Of a stretch of DNA of 64,000 nt, positions 61,302-64,000 are shown piece by piece. Every line of letters starts with the position of its first letter. Position 1 is the first letter of the stretch. The position numbers and the translations under genes are program-made. The notes under the pieces are model-generated. The model did no database searches and was not told the DNA's origin. It worked only from the letters and a program-made list of their open reading frames with translations. Origin of the DNA: Aureimonas sp. AU4. Its GTDB lineage: Bacteria; Pseudomonadota; Alphaproteobacteria; Rhizobiales; Rhizobiaceae. Location of the stretch: positions 1 through 64,000 of the forward strand of contig NZ_BBWK01000021.1 of NCBI RefSeq assembly GCF_001463765.1, given 5' to 3'.

Positions 61302-62906
61302 TCAGGCGAGCGCGCGGCGGGCCGTGATCTCGTCGAGCCAGTCGGTGCGCAGCTCGGGGATCGAGGCGACGAGGCGTTCGGTATAGGGCTCGAAGGGCGG
61401 CCGGAAGATATCCGCCGTCGGCCCCGTCTCGACCACGGCGCCGCGCTGCATCACCATGGTGCGGTCGGCCAGGCGCCTGACGACGCCGAGATCGTGGGTG
61501 ATGAAGAGGTAGGCGACGCCGAGCTCGTCCTGCAGCCGGCGCAGAAGGCGCAGGATCTCCTCGGCCACCAGCGGATCGAGCGCCGAGGTCACCTCGTCGC
61601 AGATGATGAGGTCGGGCCTGGCGGCCAGCGCGCGGGCAAGGCAGACGCGCTGCTTCTGGCCGCCCGACAAGGCTCCGGGCAGGCGATCCGCGAAGTCGGC
61701 GGGCAGCCCGATCTGGTCGAGAAGGCGGTCCGTCTCCGCCCGGAGCGCGGCACCCTTCAGGCCGAAGTAGAAGCGCGCGGGGCGGCCGATGATCTCGCCG
61801 ACCGTCTGGCGCGGGTTGAGCGCGACGTCGGGCAGCTGGTAGACGAGCTGGATCCGCCGCAGCTGATCCTTCGTGCGGCGGCGGTAGCCGGGCGCCAGCC
61901 GCTCGCCGGCAAAGCGCACCTCGCCCGATGCGGGGGTCAGAAGCCCCGTGACGACCCGGGCGAGCGTGGACTTGCCCGACCCCGACTCGCCAACCACCGC
62001 CAGCGTCTCGCCGCGCGCGAGGCGGCAGCCGACGCCGCCGAGCACCGTCGTGCGCCCGTAGGCGGCGGTCACGTCCGACACCTCGAGGAGCGGCGCGCCG
62101 GCCTGGTGATGGGCGCCGTCGCCGCCGAGCGACGCCTCGCGCTCGGCCACCAGCCGGCGCGTGTAGTCGGCCTTCGGCGCGCCGATGATCCCAGCCGTCT
62201 CGCCGGTCTCGACCGCTTGCCCGTGCCGCAGGACGAGGAGCCTGTCGGCCACCTGCGCGACCACCGCGAGGTCGTGGGTGATGTAGAGCGCGGCCGTGCC
62301 GTAGCGCGCGATCAGGCGCTTCAGGAGGGCCAGGACCTCGATCTGCACGGTGACGTCGAGCGCGGTGGTCGGCTCGTCCAGAACGATCACCGCCGGTCGG
62401 CAGGACATGGCCATGGCGATCATCGCGCGCTGGAGCTGGCCGCCGGAGACCTGATGGGGAAAGCGATCGCCGAACGTGTCGGGCGACGGAAGCTCCAGGG
62501 CGGTGAAGAGCTCCACCATCCAGGCTTGCGCCTCGCGGCGCGTCATGACGCCGTGGCGCACGGGCGCCTCGATGACCTGCGCCCCGATCCGGATGGCGGG
62601 ATTGAAGGCGTCCGCCGCGCTCTGGGCGACATAGGCGACCGTCACGCCCCGGATGCGCTCGCGCGCGGCCCGGCCGCCCGAGACGAGCTCGGTGCCGAGC
62701 ACGCGGACCTCGCCGCCCGTGATGCGGCAGCCGCCGCGCCCGTAGCCCAGCGCCGCGAGCCCGACCGTCGACTTGCCCGCGCCCGACTCGCCGATGAGGC
62801 CGAGCACCTCGCCGCGCCGGAGATCGAGATCGATGCCGTCGACGAGAACCGCGCCGCCGGGCGCCTCGACGCGCAGGCCCCGCATGGAGAGAACGGTGTC
62901 GCTCAT
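61302..62906 (-). CDS. Fused double ATPase of a peptide-type ABC transporter (DppD-DppF)
   Basis: A 534-aa protein with two complete nucleotide-binding domains. Domain 1 has [52 protein letters not shown] and ITHDLAVVAQ. Domain 2 has [53 protein letters not shown] (Val replaces the usual Pro) and [13 protein letters not shown]. Fusion of OppD and OppF halves is common in alphaproteobacteria. The ATG at 62906 overlaps the permease stop by 4 nt; in-frame codons upstream are within the permease antisense frame and are rejected. Confidence 0.93.
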   Translation of the reverse strand: MSDTVLSMRGLRVEAPGGAVLVDGIDLDLRRGEVLGLIGESGAGKSTVGLAALGYGRGGCRITGGEVRVLGTELVSGGRAARERIRGVTVAYVAQSAADAFNPAIRIGAQVIEAPVRHGVMTRREAQAWMVELFTALELPSPDTFGDRFPHQVSGGQLQRAMIAMAMSCRPAVIVLDEPTTALDVTVQIEVLALLKRLIARYGTAALYITHDLAVVAQVADRLLVLRHGQAVETGETAGIIGAPKADYTRRLVAEREASLGGDGAHHQAGAPLLEVSDVTAAYGRTTVLGGVGCRLARGETLAVVGESGSGKSTLARVVTGLLTPASGEVRFAGERLAPGYRRRTKDQLRRIQLVYQLPDVALNPRQTVGEIIGRPARFYFGLKGAALRAETDRLLDQIGLPADFADRLPGALSGGQKQRVCLARALAARPDLIICDEVTSALDPLVAEEILRLLRRLQDELGVAYLFITHDLGVVRRLADRTMVMQRGAVVETGPTADIFRPPFEPYTERLVASIPELRTDWLDEITARRALA

Positions 62907-63718
62907 CGTCCCTCTCCCTGGACCAGCGTGCGGCCGGCGAGCAGCCAGTCCACTACGAGGTTGACGCCCACCGTCAGGAGCGCGATCGCGGCGGCGGGAA
63001 AGAGCGGGGCGTAGAGCCCGTAGAGGATGCCCTGCTGGTTGTCGCGCACCATGCCGCCCCAGTCCGCGAAGGGGGGCTGGACGCCGAGGCCGAGGAAGGA
63101 GAGGCCCGCGACGAACAGGAAGGTGAAGCAGAAGCGCAGGCCGAACTCGGCGACCAGCGGCGCGAAGGCGTTGGGCAGGATCTCGCGGCGGATCATCCAC
63201 CAGAAGCCCTCGCCGCGTAGGCGCGCGCTCTCGGCATATTCCATCACGGCGATGCCCTCGGCCAGGACGCGCGACAGGCGGAAGACGCGCGTGGAATCGA
63301 GAAGCGCGATCGTGACGATCAGAACGGGCAGCGACGAGCCGAGCGCCTGCAGGACGACCAGCGCCGAGATCAGCACCGGCACGCACATCACCGTGTCCAC
63401 GAAGCGTGACAGCACCGTGTCGAACCAGCCGCCGACGAGCGCGGCGAGGAAGCCGAGCGGAATGCCGATCGAGAAGGACAGGAGCGAGGCGGCGAGCGAG
63501 ACGCCGATCGACATCTGGGCGCCCGCGAGCACGCGCGAGAGCATGTCGCGCCCGTTCTGGTCGAGGCCGAGCCAGTGCTCAGCCGAGGGCGGATCGAAGG
63601 GCATGCCGACCATCTGCTCCTCGCCGAAGGGGGCGAGCGCGGGTCCGAACAGGAAGGCGACGAGGTTGGCGGCCACGATGAAGAGGCCGATCCAGGCGGT
63701 CAGGGGAAGCTTCTTCAT
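62903..63718 (-). CDS. Peptide-type ABC transporter permease, DppC-like
   Basis: A 271-aa permease. It begins MKKLPLTAWIGLFIVAANLV (first span), followed by the DppC signature HWLGLDQNGRDMLSRVLAGAQ, GIPLGFLAALVGGWFDTVL, an EAA loop around GIAVMEYAESARLRGEGFWWMIRREILPN, and a C-terminal NLVVDWLLAGRTL. It follows the partial DppB-like gene with a 3-nt gap and overlaps the fused ATPase gene by 4 nt. The binding protein is expected beyond base 64000. Confidence 0.92.
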   Translation of the reverse strand: MKKLPLTAWIGLFIVAANLVAFLFGPALAPFGEEQMVGMPFDPPSAEHWLGLDQNGRDMLSRVLAGAQMSIGVSLAASLLSFSIGIPLGFLAALVGGWFDTVLSRFVDTVMCVPVLISALVVLQALGSSLPVLIVTIALLDSTRVFRLSRVLAEGIAVMEYAESARLRGEGFWWMIRREILPNAFAPLVAEFGLRFCFTFLFVAGLSFLGLGVQPPFADWGGMVRDNQQGILYGLYAPLFPAAAIALLTVGVNLVVDWLLAGRTLVQGEGR

Positions 63719-63721
63719 GGC

Positions 63722-64000
63722 TCAGCGAGGATGGCGCAGGCGCGGGTTGAGGGCGATCGCCGCGATGTCGGCCACCATGTTGAGAAGGACGTAGACGGCG
63801 GCGAACACCATGGCCGCGGCCTGCACGAGCGGAAAGTCGCGCTTGGCGACGGCGTCCACCAGGAAGCGGCCGAGGCCGTTGTAGTTGAAGACCGCCTCCA
63901 CCAGGACGACGCCGGTGATGAGGTAGGCGACGTTGAAGGCGACGACGTTGACGATCGGGGCGGCGGCGTTGGGCGTGGCGTGGCGCAGGACGACGCGCGC
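63722..64000 (-). CDS. Peptide-type ABC transporter permease, DppB-like, C-terminal fragment
   Basis: The last 92 residues of a permease cut by the window edge; the frame is open to base 64000. It reads RHATPNAAAPIVNVVAFNVA, YLITGVVLVEAVFNYNGLGR, FLVDAVAKRDFPLVQAAAMV, FAAVYVLLNMVADIAAIALN, then PRLRHPR and stop. This is the typical DppB end, with the last two spans and the post-EAA segment. It pairs with the downstream DppC-like permease and the fused ATPase. Confidence 0.88.
   Translation of the reverse strand, partial: ARVVLRHATPNAAAPIVNVVAFNVAYLITGVVLVEAVFNYNGLGRFLVDAVAKRDFPLVQAAAMVFAAVYVLLNMVADIAAIALNPRLRHPR

Overview
The window is a very GC-rich, tightly packed stretch of bacterial chromosome. 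Many neighbouring genes overlap by 4 nt (ATGA, GTGA, TTGA), and no gap between genes exceeds about 250 bp. Solute-binding ABC transporters, GntR-family regulators, FkbM and DUF427/DUF393 genes, together with the codon use, suggest an alphaproteobacterium, probably Hyphomicrobiales; the genus cannot be fixed from this sequence. I saw no IS element, phage gene, rRNA, tRNA or CRISPR array. The window cuts an amidase gene at its left end and a dipeptide-type permease gene at its right end.

Layout. (1) 1-2626, minus: CodA-like deaminase, BMP-family binding protein and amidase, a nucleobase or ureide uptake and degradation operon. (2) 2867-8397, plus: HutC-type GntR regulator, NanE, NanK and a sugar ABC transporter (binding protein plus two permeases, no ATPase). 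This is a partial amino-sugar/ManNAc locus, with palindromes just upstream of nanE. (3) 8422-38084: a catabolic island of about 29 kb. Its left arm (22347 to 9286, minus) encodes two DUF4438 paralogues, an LDH2-type dehydrogenase, an M24 protein, two amidohydrolases, an aminotransferase, a 476-aa protein of unknown function, the peptide-transporter ATPases DppD and DppF, and an M14 carboxypeptidase. Its right arm (22505 to 37120, plus) encodes an M32 carboxypeptidase, a second aminotransferase, a VOC protein, an AstE/AspA-type deacylase, PuuE- and AllA-like proteins, an epimerase, two Gfo/Idh oxidoreductases, two paralogous peptide-type binding proteins, permeases DppB and DppC, and an SDR. 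A convergent DapA-family aldolase closes the island. One ABC importer is therefore split between the arms. Three related AATGTATACATT-like sites (at the divergent promoter, before the aldolase, and at the promoter of the FCD-GntR gene at 8422-9138) tie the island into one probable regulon.

(4) 38193-47944: a biosynthetic-looking cluster. It contains a RibD-C reductase, a membrane alkaline-phosphatase/LTA-synthase-like protein, an FkbM methyltransferase, a CDP-alcohol phosphatidyltransferase, GTP cyclohydrolase II with a degenerate RibB-like N-terminus, an MDR dehydrogenase, a QueD/PTPS homologue lacking the usual catalytic residues, a GT4 glycosyltransferase, a SAM methyltransferase and a UPF0104 membrane protein. 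Together these suggest an undescribed GTP-derived, glycosylated and perhaps lipid-linked product. (5) 48015-50084: DCC/DUF393 protein, DUF427 protein and a catalase-like haem protein. (6) 50088-59211: hexuronate catabolism (UxuA, FCD-GntR, UxaC, complete ABC importer, UxuB) around a divergent promoter. (7) 59251-64000, minus: CocE/S15-type hydrolase with a peptide-type ABC transporter whose two ATPases are fused.

The strongest candidates for new biology are the split-transporter island with its DUF4438 pair and the GTP-derived/lipid cluster with its altered QueD and RibBA homologues. Homology calls come from reading motifs by eye; no database search was possible.
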